A stretch of 64,000 bases of DNA from Algoriphagus terrigena DSM 22685. GTDB lineage: Bacteria; Bacteroidota; Bacteroidia; Cytophagales; Cyclobacteriaceae. Each line of letters begins with the position of its first letter. Position 1 is the first letter of the stretch. The stretch lies in the NCBI RefSeq assembly GCF_000429445.1, contig NZ_KE386904.1, positions 186,001 through 250,000 on the forward strand, written 5' to 3'. The position numbers were made by a program, and so were the translations under genes. The notes under the pieces are model-generated. The model was not told where the DNA came from and ran no database searches. It saw only the letters and a list, made by a program, of their open reading frames with translations. Shown here in pieces: positions 1 to 8,908 of this stretch.

Positions 1-554
1 GGGAGCCATTCTATGAGTCCTCCAGAGAAACCGGAAAAGCCTTTGCTGAGGCGGGCTTTTCGGTGTTGACCGGTGGCGGTCCCGGTGCAATGGAAGCTGC
101 CAACAAGGGAGCATTTGAGGCAGGCGGAAAATCGTACGGACTGAATATCATCCTTCCCCACGAGCAGGCTGCCAATCCTTATGTGGACGACACGATCAAT
201 TTCGATTACTTTTTCGTTAGAAAGACCATGCTCGTCAAGTACAGCTGTGCGTACATTGTGATGCCGGGTGGATTGGGAACTCTGGATGAATTATTCGAAG
301 CCGCCACGCTGATCCAATGCAAAAAAATAGGACCTTTCCCGCTGATCTTGGTCGGAAAGGAATTTTGGTCAGGCCTCCGGAACTACATCAGCTACCTCGC
401 CGACAACGGAGTCTTCAGGCCTGATGAAATCGGTTTTTCGAAGATCGTCGACACACCCGAAGAGGCCGTAGAACTGGTCATCAAGAGCATGCCAAAGGAC
501 ATGCGGCTGATCCTCGATCACGAGAAATCCCTTTTGAAACCTCGATTAACTTAA
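1..554 (+). CDS. LOG family protein (TIGR00730-type), 5' truncated by window edge
   Basis: The reading frame is open from base 3, so the true start lies outside the window. The visible part carries the glycine-rich LTGGGPGAMEAAN segment and the diagnostic PGGLGTLDE motif of the Rossmann-like LOG (lonely guy) family. Characterised members are nucleoside 5'-monophosphate phosphoribohydrolases, for example releasing cytokinin bases from AMP derivatives. In bacteria outside plant associations the physiological substrate is usually unknown. It is a cytosolic protein with no signal peptide visible in the portion seen. Its stop lies 12 bp before the start of the metallo-beta-lactamase-fold gene, suggesting co-transcription. 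Family assignment is firm; substrate is not. Confidence 0.9.
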   Translation, partial: EPFYESSRETGKAFAEAGFSVLTGGGPGAMEAANKGAFEAGGKSYGLNIILPHEQAANPYVDDTINFDYFFVRKTMLVKYSCAYIVMPGGLGTLDELFEAATLIQCKKIGPFPLILVGKEFWSGLRNYISYLADNGVFRPDEIGFSKIVDTPEEAVELVIKSMPKDMRLILDHEKSLLKPRLT

Positions 555-566
555 ATTCAAAATTCA

Positions 567-1961
567 ATGAAAATCAAACTTTTTGGTGCTGCGGGCGGCG
601 AAGTGACCGGTTCATGCTACCTGGTCACCACCCAACAGTCTGCCATCCTGATCGATTGCGGGATGTTTCAGGGTGGTCGCGATTCCGAAGCGAAAAACCT
701 CCTGCCCAAAGGCGCCAGACCGGGCGAGGTTCAGGCGGTCCTTTTGACCCATGGTCACCTGGATCATACCGGGCGAGTCCCGCTTCTGATCAAGCACGGC
801 TTCAAAGGCCCGATCTATAGTACCATCCAGACATTGGAGCTCAGCCGAATCATCCTTGAAGATTCGGCCCGGCTACAAGATGCCGATGCTGAGCGACAAA
901 ACCGAAAGCACTGGGTACCCGGCGAACCACTCGTGGAGCCACTCTATGAACCCGAGCACGTTGATGCGATGAAAGCGTTAAATCACGCTATCCCATTGGG
1001 TGAAGTTATTCAGATTACAGACGATATCTCGGCAAGATGGATAGAGGCAGGTCACATGCTGGGTTCCGGCAGTATCGAGCTCACCGTGAACGAGGATGGC
1101 AAGCAAAAGGTCATCGCTTTCTCCGGCGACCTAGGGCCGCTGAATCTCCCGCTGCTTCGCCCATTTGATCATTTTCAACACGCGGACATGGTCTTCATGG
1201 AGTCGACGTACGGCGACAGAGACCACAAATCCTATGACGAGACCTTGGTTGATTTCTTTCAGATCGTAAAGGAAATCAGCGAAAGCGGTGGAAAAATCCT
1301 GATTCCGACATTCGCTATCGGACGGGCGCAGACACTCATGTACCACATGGCGGAACTGTACAACACAGGAACTGTCAAGCCATTCCCGATCTACTTGGAT
1401 AGTCCCATGGCTATCAAGGCGACGGAAGTCTACCGGAATCATCAGCACCTACTGGACGAGGAGTTTCATCTTCTAAAAGAAAAGGGAGCCTTTCCCGTGG
1501 ATGAACAGTATTTTATCTCAAGTCCAAGTCCCGAAAGCTCGAAAAGCCTAAACGATCTGAAAGGTCCGTGTATGATTCTCGCAGGTGCAGGAATGTGCAA
1601 CGGAGGCAGGATACTCCATCATCTCCGACACAATCTCCGAGACCCCAACACCCACGTGATCATCGTGGGCTTTCAAGCCCAGGGATCCTTGGGAAGAAAA
1701 CTGGTGGAAAGACATCCAATTGTGCGAATATTTGGAGAAGAGATACCTGTGAATGCAAAAGTGCACACACTCAACGGATTCAGCGCCCACGCGGGCCAGT
1801 CGGAATTGCTGGAATGGTTTTCCTACCTCGCGCCTTCCAAGCCACGGGTTGCCTTGGTACACGGGGAAGACAAAGCCAGAAGCGCTTTGGCAGAACTGAT
1901 GGAAAAGAAGTTCGGAATCCGTCCGGAATTGCCGGAAATCGGAGATGAAATTGAAATCTAA
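567..1961 (+). CDS. MBL-fold beta-CASP RNA-processing nuclease-like protein
   Basis: This 464-residue protein is a complete metallo-beta-lactamase plus beta-CASP plus RMMBL protein. The metal-binding HGHLDH motif is at residues 62-67, followed by GHMLGSGS (a further His ligand region), FSGDLG, the MESTYGDR beta-CASP entry motif and IPTFAIGRAQ. Near the C-terminus NGFSAHAGQ carries the late metal-ligand His. Family members are endo- or exoribonucleases related to CPSF-73 and act in the cytosol. The order of motifs and full length argue for an active enzyme. The ATG at 567 is the first start and follows the LOG gene by 12 bp, so the two probably form an operon. The specific RNA substrate cannot be told from sequence. 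Confidence 0.9.
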   Translation: MKIKLFGAAGGEVTGSCYLVTTQQSAILIDCGMFQGGRDSEAKNLLPKGARPGEVQAVLLTHGHLDHTGRVPLLIKHGFKGPIYSTIQTLELSRIILEDSARLQDADAERQNRKHWVPGEPLVEPLYEPEHVDAMKALNHAIPLGEVIQITDDISARWIEAGHMLGSGSIELTVNEDGKQKVIAFSGDLGPLNLPLLRPFDHFQHADMVFMESTYGDRDHKSYDETLVDFFQIVKEISESGGKILIPTFAIGRAQTLMYHMAELYNTGTVKPFPIYLDSPMAIKATEVYRNHQHLLDEEFHLLKEKGAFPVDEQYFISSPSPESSKSLNDLKGPCMILAGAGMCNGGRILHHLRHNLRDPNTHVIIVGFQAQGSLGRKLVERHPIVRIFGEEIPVNAKVHTLNGFSAHAGQSELLEWFSYLAPSKPRVALVHGEDKARSALAELMEKKFGIRPELPEIGDEIEI

Positions 1962-1971
1962 ACTTGATAAA

Positions 1972-4170
1972 ATGGACAACCAACGCTCACTCGCGATTCC
2001 ATTCGTGACTGATAAAAAGTCTCAACGCTGGACCGCATTGACGGCGCTCCTATTCTTTTTGGCCTTCACATCCGGCTATGCTCAGGTGGGATGGCCGAAA
2101 GATGTCTTTGGAAAAGGCGGCGCAAAGATAACCGTCTACCAACCTCAGCCCGAGGCCATGAGCGGAAATGAGATCTCGGGACGCTCTGCTTTCTCTGTCG
2201 AAGAAACCACCGGAAGTGAATTGATCTTTGGAGTCTTTTGGTTTTCCGCCAACATGCATACCGACCGGGATGCGAGGACGTTGACACTGGAGAGCATCAA
2301 GATCACCGATGTCAAGCTGCCCGGAGTGGAGGATGAGGAAAAGATCACCAAGCTCAAATCCCTCTTGGAGACTGAAATCCCGCTTTGGGGGATTGAATCC
2401 ACCATCGATGAGATCAATGCGACCATCGAAAACGAGCAGCAGATCAATCAAAGCGAAGGCCTCAACAATGAAGCTCCGGAGATCTTCTATGCCGAAGAAC
2501 CGACCCTGCTCCTGCTTTTTGACGGAGAGCCAAAGGTCGAGCAAGACAAAGACCTGAAGATGGGTCGCGTGATCAATACTGCCTTTTTGATTATCCAAGC
2601 CACTGAAAACAAGAACTATTACCTCTATGCCGGTCAGGGCTGGTATGCTTCCTCCCAAGTCAAAGAAGGCTACGCACTCACCTCAAAACTCCCAAAGTCA
2701 ATCTCCGCAGTGGATAAGCAGATCAAAGAGCAGCAAGATGAAAAACCCAATACAAAGGCAAAGGCTCCCAAAAAAGTAATCTCCAGCACGACTCCGGCGG
2801 AGATCATTCAGTCCGATGGCAAGGCTGATTTTGCCAGCATTGACGGGACAGATCTCCTGTACATGTCCAATTCAGATGACAATATCTTCCGCTACATCGA
2901 CGATCAGAAGTATTACCTTCTCCTCTCGGGCAGATGGTATTTTTCTCCAAAGCTAGAAGGACCATGGACCTATATCGCTGCGGAAACGCTGCCTGCTGAA
3001 TTTGCAAAGATCCCCGAATCATCACCAAAAGGCGGCGTCCTAGCCAGTGTGCCGGGCACCAAGGCAAGTACAGACGCGATCCACGATGCGCAGGTGCCCC
3101 AGACCGCCAAAGTCGACCGCTCAAAAGCCAAACTGGAGGTAACTTATGACGGTGAACCCAAGTTTGAACCCATCGAAGGAACTTCGTTGGAGCTGGCGAT
3201 GAACACCAAAAGCACGGTGCTCAAGGGTGGTAAAAAGTACTACGCCGTGGACAACGGGGTTTGGTTTGAGGCATCCAACGCCAAAGGCCCCTGGAAAGTA
3301 AGTGATGAGCGTCCAAAAGATGTGGAAGACATCCCGGCCAGCTCCCCTGCCTACAATGTCAAATACGTCTATATCTACGAAAGCACGCCTGAGGTAGTCT
3401 ACGTCGGCTACACACCAGGCTACATGGGCAGCTATGTCTATGGCCCGACAGTCGTCTATGGTACCGGCTACTACTACAATCCCTGGTATGGCCCCTACTA
3501 CTATCCGCGCCCGGTGACGTATGGTTTTAGCATGCATTACAATCCCTGGACGGGTTGGAGTATGGGATTCAGCATGAGCTACGGCTTCTTTACCTTCGGA
3601 TTCTACGGCGGAGGCGGAGGCTATTGGGGACCTGGAGCGTATCGTCCGCCCTACTATGGTCATCATGGCAACAACGTCTTCATCAACAATGGTGACATCA
3701 ACATCGACCGGTCAAACAATATCTACAACAAGCGAAACGATGTCTCCACCCGCGATGTGCAGCGTGGCGACCGTGGCACTGCCTCCAACAGACCAACCGC
3801 CGGGCAAAGGCCAGCCAACCAACCTGGTGTGTCAACCAACGATAGAAACAGAGCGAACACTCCGAGTGCGCGCCCTTCTACCGGACAGCAGCCTGCTAAT
3901 CGCGGGGCGATGGCCGGAGCGGGAACTCGCGACGTGTACTCTGACAAGAGTGGCAATGTCTACAACCGCGACGCCGGCGGCAACTGGAGCCAGCGGCAGG
4001 GGAATTCATGGCAACAAACCAACAATCAGCCTTCCCAGATGAACCGGGACTATCAAAACAGACAGCGAAGCACCACGCAGAACCACAGCTTCCAGCAATC
4101 CAACCGAGGTGGAAATCTGGGCGGATCGTATCGTGGCGGCGGCGGGGCTCGTGGCGGAGGTAGGAGGTAA
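1972..4170 (+). CDS. Large exported Tyr/Gly/Asn-rich protein of unknown function
   Basis: I chose the ATG at 1972 rather than one at 1945 because the latter overlaps the upstream gene; this gives 732 residues. A hydrophobic stretch near residues 20-38 ending in GYAQ looks like a signal peptide. The middle contains three diverged repeats of a unit with a W-Y/F pair followed by GPW or an equivalent (around GWYASSQVKEG, RWYFSPKLEGPW and VWFEASNAKGPW), often ending with IP.SSP. A Tyr/Pro/Gly-rich region with VYVGYTPGYMG and VVYGTGYYYNPW follows, then an Asn/Gln/Arg/Gly-rich low-complexity tail. Similar proteins are annotated as hypothetical across bacteria, and I do not assign a function. The tail and signal suggest a surface or periplasmic structural role (inference). 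Confidence 0.8.
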   Translation: MDNQRSLAIPFVTDKKSQRWTALTALLFFLAFTSGYAQVGWPKDVFGKGGAKITVYQPQPEAMSGNEISGRSAFSVEETTGSELIFGVFWFSANMHTDRDARTLTLESIKITDVKLPGVEDEEKITKLKSLLETEIPLWGIESTIDEINATIENEQQINQSEGLNNEAPEIFYAEEPTLLLLFDGEPKVEQDKDLKMGRVINTAFLIIQATENKNYYLYAGQGWYASSQVKEGYALTSKLPKSISAVDKQIKEQQDEKPNTKAKAPKKVISSTTPAEIIQSDGKADFASIDGTDLLYMSNSDDNIFRYIDDQKYYLLLSGRWYFSPKLEGPWTYIAAETLPAEFAKIPESSPKGGVLASVPGTKASTDAIHDAQVPQTAKVDRSKAKLEVTYDGEPKFEPIEGTSLELAMNTKSTVLKGGKKYYAVDNGVWFEASNAKGPWKVSDERPKDVEDIPASSPAYNVKYVYIYESTPEVVYVGYTPGYMGSYVYGPTVVYGTGYYYNPWYGPYYYPRPVTYGFSMHYNPWTGWSMGFSMSYGFFTFGFYGGGGGYWGPGAYRPPYYGHHGNNVFINNGDINIDRSNNIYNKRNDVSTRDVQRGDRGTASNRPTAGQRPANQPGVSTNDRNRANTPSARPSTGQQPANRGAMAGAGTRDVYSDKSGNVYNRDAGGNWSQRQGNSWQQTNNQPSQMNRDYQNRQRSTTQNHSFQQSNRGGNLGGSYRGGGGARGGGRR

Positions 4171-4172
4171 AC

Positions 4173-4207
4173 CAGTTTACAGCCTTCAGTTGCCAGTTTG
4201 CAGCGAC
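4173..4207. repeat. Heptamer array, word CAGTTTG
   Basis: Five consecutive 7-bp units all begin with CAG: CAGTTTA, CAGCCTT, CAGTTGC, CAGTTTG, CAGCGAC. They start 3 bp after the upstream stop codon. The phase is exact over 35 bp while the last four bases of each unit vary. It belongs to a set of 7-bp-periodic intergenic arrays in this window. Confidence 0.7.
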
Positions 4208-4267
4208 GCGAAATAGCCTGAAAATCCAGCTTCCCAAGATTGGATTTTGCGGAAGCATCCTAGAATG

Positions 4268-4302
4268 AAAGCCCGGAGTCAATAATGACTTCGGGCTTTT
4301 TT
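4268..4302 (+). terminator. Intrinsic terminator after the 1972-4170 gene
   Basis: AAAGCCCGGAGTC and TGACTTCGGGCTTT form a long stem with a short ATAA-type loop, followed by a run of T. It lies about 100 bp past the upstream stop codon. Confidence 0.85.
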
Positions 4303-4320
4303 GTATTAGGGTTTTCGGCA

Positions 4321-4386
4321 ACTCCCCCTTTGACTTCAAATCAAGATTTGGAAAAGTATCTCGGAAAAAGGGGGTTAGGGGGATTT
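4321..4386. repeat. CCCCCTT / AAGGGGGTTAGGGGGATTT hairpin element
   Basis: CTCCCCCTTT at the left and AAGGGGGTTAGGGGGATTT at 4368-4386 can pair. The same 19-bp right arm recurs at 40077-40095 next to a CCCCCTT left arm, so this is a dispersed intergenic repeat. Confidence 0.65.
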
Positions 4387-4439
4387 TGACCCGAAAAAAC
4401 TCATCAATCGAAGTAGGTTTTTGATTAGAAGACTGCTTT

Positions 4440-4475
4440 CCCGAAATAATCGGGACAGGCTGCTCGTGCCTCACT
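4440..4475. repeat. CCCGA-TCGGGACAGGCT palindromic element, copy 1
   Basis: CCCGA and TCGGG pair around AATAA, followed by ACAGGCT and TGCTCGTGCCTCACT. The whole block is repeated almost exactly at 4918-4952. Confidence 0.7.
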
Positions 4476-4608
4476 ACCAATGACAGTATGTATTTTATTT
4501 TGAAAATAATGATATTTCCATACTTTATTCTGAATTCTATCCCAATCGTTTCTTGCCAGAAACCGATCAAACAACGGCCTTACAGCAGTTTAGGCTATTT
4601 ATTTTCAT

Positions 4609-4636
4609 TGTTCTTTTGGCTTAACCCAAAAGAACC
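4609..4636. repeat. GTTCTTTTGG hairpin
   Basis: GTTCTTTTGG and CCAAAAGAAC are perfect inverted arms around a short TTAAC-containing loop. There is no run of T immediately after it, so I read it as an intergenic repeat rather than a terminator. Confidence 0.55.
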
Positions 4637-4673
4637 AAAAGGTCAAGATTTGCCCAGCCCTGCAAGCTGGCCC

Positions 4674-4716
4674 CTCGCTAGATTAATCCACTGGATTAAT
4701 CTTTAACGCTCGGTCC
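4674..4716. repeat. Intergenic repeat shared with 17380-17422, copy 1
   Basis: The block CGCTAGATTAATCC-ACT-GGATTAATC, followed by AACGCTCGGTCCTC, contains its own 9-bp inverted repeat. A slightly diverged copy lies upstream of the FtsX permease gene. Confidence 0.6.
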
Positions 4717-4917
4717 TCACCGCACAAGGCCGAACGCTGGCTCGCTGGCAAATCCTCCCACCGCGCCCTTCCGATCAATGTTTTGTCTAAGCAGGCAAGA
4801 TTCAACTGAAGTTCAAGAATTTAATGGCTTTTGGCTTGCAAAACCCTGTCATCTCCTTTTGGCATGTTTTCGAAATATTTAGGACTCTCTGTTACGGCTC
4901 CGGTTGAGACTACATTG

Positions 4918-4952
4918 CCGAAATAATCGGGACAGACTGCTCGTGCCTCACT
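4918..4952. repeat. CCCGA-TCGGGACAGGCT palindromic element, copy 2
   Basis: CCGAAATAATCGGGACAGAC is followed by the same TGCTCGTGCCTCACT tail as the copy at 4440. There are only one or two mismatches over about 34 bp. Confidence 0.65.
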
Positions 4953-5130
4953 CGCAGTGGCGACTCCGATTAAGCCTCAACCTGACAGCCCTATGGCTGG
5001 TTTCCGAGCCTAGCTGGTGAGCTCGCCCGGCCATGAAATCCAATCAGTTATACCACTTAGCCCAAAAAATGACTAATTTGATTTTTCATTGTTTACCTGG
5101 TTCTCCTCTGATTTTTAAACCCTTACACAT

Positions 5131-6288
5131 ATGACCGGCCTTGCTGTTTTAGACGTTTTCATCAGCCTTGTTTTTATCTACCTGCTCTATAGTCTGCTGG
5201 CGATGACACTCATTGAGTCGATTACCACTGCGGTCAGTTCCCGGTCCAAGAACCTCATCACAGGCATTGACCGGCTCCTTTCTGACGATCAGCTCTCCAG
5301 CTGGATCAACCATTCCGTGCTCAACCTATTTTGGGTCAAGACTGTGAATCCGCTCACCAACGCCTTCTACGCCCATCCAGGTATCAAATACCTGGGACAT
5401 AAGGGAGTCAACTCCAAACCTTCCTACATCACCAAAGACCGGTTTGGGAGCACCTTGATCGATCTGCTGAAAAAAGGCGCCTATCTCGATGACGTCGAAA
5501 ACATCGCCGCGACCCTGGGGGTCATTCCCGAATATGACTCAAGTCTGCTCGCTTCACGGATACGGGGTTTGGAGGAAAAGCTCAAAGGGCTCTCCCAGGC
5601 AGAGAGCGTCGACGAAGTAGAGACGGGAAGCACCCAAGAGCAACTGGACCATCTGAAACTGGAGCTTTTCAAGCGAACCAACAAAGAGAATCCCTGGGAC
5701 ATCGAGGGCCTTTCGATAGGACCAGAGACAAAATACCAGTTAAAGATGCTCTGGCAGCAGGCCGCCAACGACAAAGAGAAGTTCAAGGCTCTGATCGAAA
5801 ACTGGTACGAGGACCAAATGGAACGGGTGGCAGGCTGGTACAAACGCAAGCTGACCTTCCTGACATTTGTGATCGGCCTGTTGATCGCCGGGCTGTTCAA
5901 CGTGGACAGCATCGGCTTAACCACAGAGCTGGTCAAAAACGAAGACATGAGAACAATGCTTGTGGAGAGTGCAAAGGGGTATGTGGCTGAAAATCCCGAG
6001 GGCGTGGGCGCAACGACCTTTAAGGCTCAGAAACAATACATTGACTCCCTGAATATGGAGATCGATAAGTACAACTATGTCCTCGGAGCAAGCAAAGAAC
6101 CTGATTACACTTTTTGGACAGTCCTCGGCTGGGTGATCACCGCTTTTGCGATATCGCTCGGAGCACCTTTTTGGTTTGACCTGCTCAACAAACTCATGCA
6201 GGTACGCAATTCGGTGAAGATCCCGGCTAATACCTCCTCCAACAGTGGAGAGGCCAACAATTCAGTGAACCTCAAAGCGGTGGGATAA
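5131..6288 (+). CDS. Three-segment membrane protein of unknown function
   Basis: This 385-residue protein has a hydrophobic N-terminus (about residues 5-30), a central charged and partly helical region, a second membrane segment near residues 240-257 and a third near 328-350 that ends in APFWFDLLNKL. The layout suggests an inner-membrane anchor with a large soluble loop. Its stop overlaps the start of the next gene (ATG at 6288), so it is translationally coupled to the SH3-YdjC gene. I do not recognise a named family with certainty. The coupling suggests the two proteins act together at the membrane (inference). Confidence 0.75.
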   Translation: MTGLAVLDVFISLVFIYLLYSLLAMTLIESITTAVSSRSKNLITGIDRLLSDDQLSSWINHSVLNLFWVKTVNPLTNAFYAHPGIKYLGHKGVNSKPSYITKDRFGSTLIDLLKKGAYLDDVENIAATLGVIPEYDSSLLASRIRGLEEKLKGLSQAESVDEVETGSTQEQLDHLKLELFKRTNKENPWDIEGLSIGPETKYQLKMLWQQAANDKEKFKALIENWYEDQMERVAGWYKRKLTFLTFVIGLLIAGLFNVDSIGLTTELVKNEDMRTMLVESAKGYVAENPEGVGATTFKAQKQYIDSLNMEIDKYNYVLGASKEPDYTFWTVLGWVITAFAISLGAPFWFDLLNKLMQVRNSVKIPANTSSNSGEANNSVNLKAVG

Positions 6289-7484
6289 TGGCTACGTATA
6301 AAGGAATCACGACCTTGCATGTAAACCTGAGGAGAGAGCGTCCCTCGGTCAATGCGCCGACCTTCAGAACGCTCAAGCCAAATACCGAAGTGGAGATTTC
6401 CCATGCAATTGTGGGTGAACAATATCTGGACAGCAACATCTGGTATGTACTCGGCAATCAGACTTTTGTCTGGAGCAAAGCCGTCTCCACTACTTCCGAG
6501 GTGCCGTTTATTGAGAAAAAGCTGCTCGTCACCGCCGACGACATCGGGATCGTCGATGAGATTGACATCGGCGCCCAGATTGCGCTTCGCGAAGGCTGGA
6601 TCAATTCCATCGCAGTATTGGTAAACCGACCCGGTGATCCTGATTCGGGCTATATAAAAAGCTTTTGTCAGAAGCTAAAAGACCATAAAACAGCCTCGGG
6701 AAGATCGCTCTACGATACGACCCACATCGGCCTCCATTTCACCATCACATCCGGACAGCCCCTCTCCAATCATGCTGCGGTGAAGCTGTTGGTTGATGAA
6801 AAGAATAATTTTCTGGACTTCCGGAAATTCAACCGAGATTTTGAAAGTTCGGCCTACGTGGATCAAATAAAAACGGAATTCTTTGCGCAATACGAACGAT
6901 TCAAGGAAATCTTTGGGCGCGAGCCTGATCATCTCACCTCGCATCACGACGTACTCACCTTCAATCGACCCTTGTTTGATTTTATGCAGGATTGGTCCAG
7001 AAGCAAAAGAATCCCGCTTCGAAATCACCGGTATTTACCCGGAGCCAAGCGATTTTGGTACGATACGCTGGCTTTGATGGGTATGAATCTACCCTCCCCC
7101 AACCTGATGAATGACTGGGAAGAGCGTCTGGGGCCCTTCCCGACAGATTGCTCGCAGCGAACCATCGTGGATCATTACGGTCCGATTCCCCCGTTTGGTA
7201 TCACGGGCTATGACAGCATAATATTCAAGAAGCAAACCGCGCTGGACAGTTGGATGAAGGACTTTTTGGTGAGTACCGATCGGAGAAGAGAGGTCGTAAT
7301 CCACCTGATCAAGTCAGGATTCCGCAGCCAGTCTGACTTCGTGCGCCAATATGCGACGCTCCGAAATTCTTATCCAGGCATTGAGATCAAGTACTTCGAT
7401 GGAAGAGTGGCGGAGTATCTTTCCCTTCAGAAAAACTGCCATTGGAACACCGATCTGTGCCTGGGGTTGCTGCCGCGGGTGTGA
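6288..7484 (+). CDS. SH3-like domain fused to YdjC/ChbG-type deacetylase-like domain
   Basis: The 398 residues split into an N-terminal bacterial SH3-like segment (about residues 1-65, with VNLRRERPSVNAP and a WSK end) and a C-terminal domain resembling YdjC/ChbG polysaccharide deacetylases. The metal-site motifs are visible as VTADDIGIVDEI, THIGLHFTITSG and DHLTSHHDV. Family members deacetylate chitooligosaccharides or related amino sugars. No signal peptide is seen, so the protein is either cytosolic or held by its membrane-protein neighbour. The first gene of the pair overlaps it at 6288. An SH3 module on a YdjC domain would suit cell-wall glycan binding, but the substrate is not shown by sequence. 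Confidence 0.75.
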   Translation: MATYKGITTLHVNLRRERPSVNAPTFRTLKPNTEVEISHAIVGEQYLDSNIWYVLGNQTFVWSKAVSTTSEVPFIEKKLLVTADDIGIVDEIDIGAQIALREGWINSIAVLVNRPGDPDSGYIKSFCQKLKDHKTASGRSLYDTTHIGLHFTITSGQPLSNHAAVKLLVDEKNNFLDFRKFNRDFESSAYVDQIKTEFFAQYERFKEIFGREPDHLTSHHDVLTFNRPLFDFMQDWSRSKRIPLRNHRYLPGAKRFWYDTLALMGMNLPSPNLMNDWEERLGPFPTDCSQRTIVDHYGPIPPFGITGYDSIIFKKQTALDSWMKDFLVSTDRRREVVIHLIKSGFRSQSDFVRQYATLRNSYPGIEIKYFDGRVAEYLSLQKNCHWNTDLCLGLLPRV

Positions 7485-7594
7485 TGGCTTTCAAAAATTA
7501 TCTTCGTGAATCTTCCGATGGCGGCTTGGAATCCGGTAAACTAGAACCCGTTAGCAGAGGAAAAACTGTTTACTTTGGAGCATCCCAGAAATAC

Positions 7595-7957
7595 ATGAGA
7601 TTTATAGCCATGATCTTGATCTTCTTATGCCTTGCATGTGGGGTAAGAACCTCCAGTGAACAAAGGTTTGAGGACAATATTGGTTTTGCGCTTCCAGATG
7701 ACAAGGAGGTTTTAAAAGATGAATTTCATGATATATTACAAGACTATGCTCTCATTTACGAAGTTGAGCTGTCTGTAAAAGCTAACCAAGCCCTGGCAAA
7801 ACAACTAGCTGTCCAGATCGGACCATCGGGTATAAATTGCAACTGGTCACTGGTAGACAATGGTTTCTCTTACATATGCGACACGAATCGAACAACTTAC
7901 CGGGTTAGTTTTGATACGCTAAGTCGGAAGTTGGCCTATGAAGAATCTGCTGACTAG
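7595..7957 (+). CDS. Small predicted lipoprotein
   Basis: The open frame reaches back to 7442, but that part overlaps the preceding gene. The ATG at 7595 gives a clean lipoprotein signal, MRFIAMILIFLCLACG, with cysteine at residue 15. The mature 106 residues are acidic and contain a Cys pair (NCNWS, YICDT). No family is recognised. A perfect terminator lies about 90 bp downstream. Confidence 0.65.
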   Translation: MRFIAMILIFLCLACGVRTSSEQRFEDNIGFALPDDKEVLKDEFHDILQDYALIYEVELSVKANQALAKQLAVQIGPSGINCNWSLVDNGFSYICDTNRTTYRVSFDTLSRKLAYEESAD

Positions 7958-8047
7958 AAGCAATAGAAGGCACTGCCCCACTACCTACAGAAAACTCCTC
8001 TTACCCTAGAGTCCTCTCGTTCCCTCAAACAATTCGTATTTCCCCTC

Positions 8048-8075
8048 CCGTGAGTGTCGCCACTCACGGTTTTTG
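8048..8075 (+). terminator. Intrinsic terminator
   Basis: CCGTGAGTG and CACTCACGG form a perfect 9-bp stem around TCGC, followed by TTTTTG. It terminates the transcript of the lipoprotein gene at 7595. Confidence 0.9.
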
Positions 8076-8149
8076 TTTGGAGTGACTCAACACTTTATCG
8101 GACCCTCTCACCTATGGTATGTGTCGTCACAGACCACCGATTTTGGAAT

Positions 8150-8494
8150 TTACTCTTGTCTCAGCCAAATGGATTTATCACCTTCTTCTATCAATGAGCC
8201 ATCATCTTGCAGCTTGAATGTCAATTCCAGTCCAAACTGATCATTCTTTTTAATCTCAATTTTTTGCCCCTTGATCTGATAGGAAGTTCTGGACACGATG
8301 TCTCCGCCGTATAAAACATCCGCTACTCCTCCCCCAAACAAAGTGACGAATCTGCTGCAATTATACATCGGAGAGGTGCCGAGATCACATCCTTCAGGAG
8401 TATGGGTAAACGTCCCCAAGATCTCCGGTTCCTCAAGTTTATCGCAGGAAATAAAAGCAAACGCCATCAGCGCCAAAAAAAGCAGGTTTTTCAT
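8150..8494 (-). CDS. Small predicted lipoprotein
   Basis: This 114-residue protein starts with MKNLLFLALMAFAFISCDK, a clear lipoprotein signal with cysteine at residue 17. The mature part has two more cysteines and alternating hydrophobic and polar residues ending in WLRQE, which resembles small beta-barrel lipocalin-like proteins of Bacteroidota. I assign no function. It is transcribed towards the terminator at 8048 and stands alone. Confidence 0.75.
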   Translation of the reverse strand: MKNLLFLALMAFAFISCDKLEEPEILGTFTHTPEGCDLGTSPMYNCSRFVTLFGGGVADVLYGGDIVSRTSYQIKGQKIEIKKNDQFGLELTFKLQDDGSLIEEGDKSIWLRQE

Positions 8495-8908
8495 ATTAAA
8501 AGGTTTAGGTACGCTAGCCAGACGATGGCAGGAAAACAGACGCTACTTCGAGTCTGTCTTTTTACAATCCGCCTTTGCGTCTGGCGATGAAATTGCAGTC
8601 TCTGTTTTACAGAAAGAAAGGTCACCGATGGTTCCTTCGACTTTTAGAAAGCTTGATTGCTTTGCCATGTTCAGTTTGTTTTTTGGTGAAAGATGACCAA
8701 ATCTCAACGAAGGAAAGTGAAAATCAACCCCCCCCTGACTCTAGCGAAAAATTGAAAAATGAATACATTTTCAGTTTATAGGCGTACAACGACAAATCTC
8801 TAAAATCAAATGTCAGTAAGATGTCGGTTGAATGTCGTGGTAAATCCCATTTTAAGATTAAAATTAAACTCTAAATTGTAGTTGGGATTTCTCAAAACCT
8901 CTATCAGA
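8495..8908. other. AT-rich upstream region of the XRE regulator
   Basis: No gene is supported in these 414 bp; short frames lack protein character. The right part contains three 11-bp-phased ATGTC direct repeats, annotated separately. It must carry the divergent promoters of the flanking genes. Confidence 0.6.
8810..8840 (+). promoter_or_regulatory. Three ATGTC direct repeats at 11-bp spacing
   Basis: ATGTC occurs at 8810, 8821 and 8832, exactly one helical turn apart, ending about 70 bp before the XRE gene start. Helically phased direct repeats are typical of sites bound by proteins stacked on one DNA face. The cognate protein is unknown; autoregulation by the adjacent regulator is one option. 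Confidence 0.45.

Larger units (their letters stand above)
4171..5130. other. Repeat-dense 960-bp intergenic region
   Basis: No convincing gene lies here. Short open frames run through the repeats and lack protein-like composition. The region holds, in order, a heptamer array, a terminator, a hairpin with the AAGGGGGTTAGGGGGATTT arm, two copies of the CGGGACAGRCT palindromic element, a GTTCTTTTGG hairpin and an element also found at 17380. It reads as an accumulation site for dispersed repeats between two operons. Confidence 0.75.

Noticed and set aside
4488..4706. Small frame starting MYFILKIMIF
   Set aside because: It runs through the GTTCTTTTGG hairpin and the two-copy repeat, so it is not a gene.
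7442..7594. Upstream extension of the lipoprotein gene
   Set aside because: It overlaps the end of the SH3-YdjC gene and would bury the lipoprotein signal.
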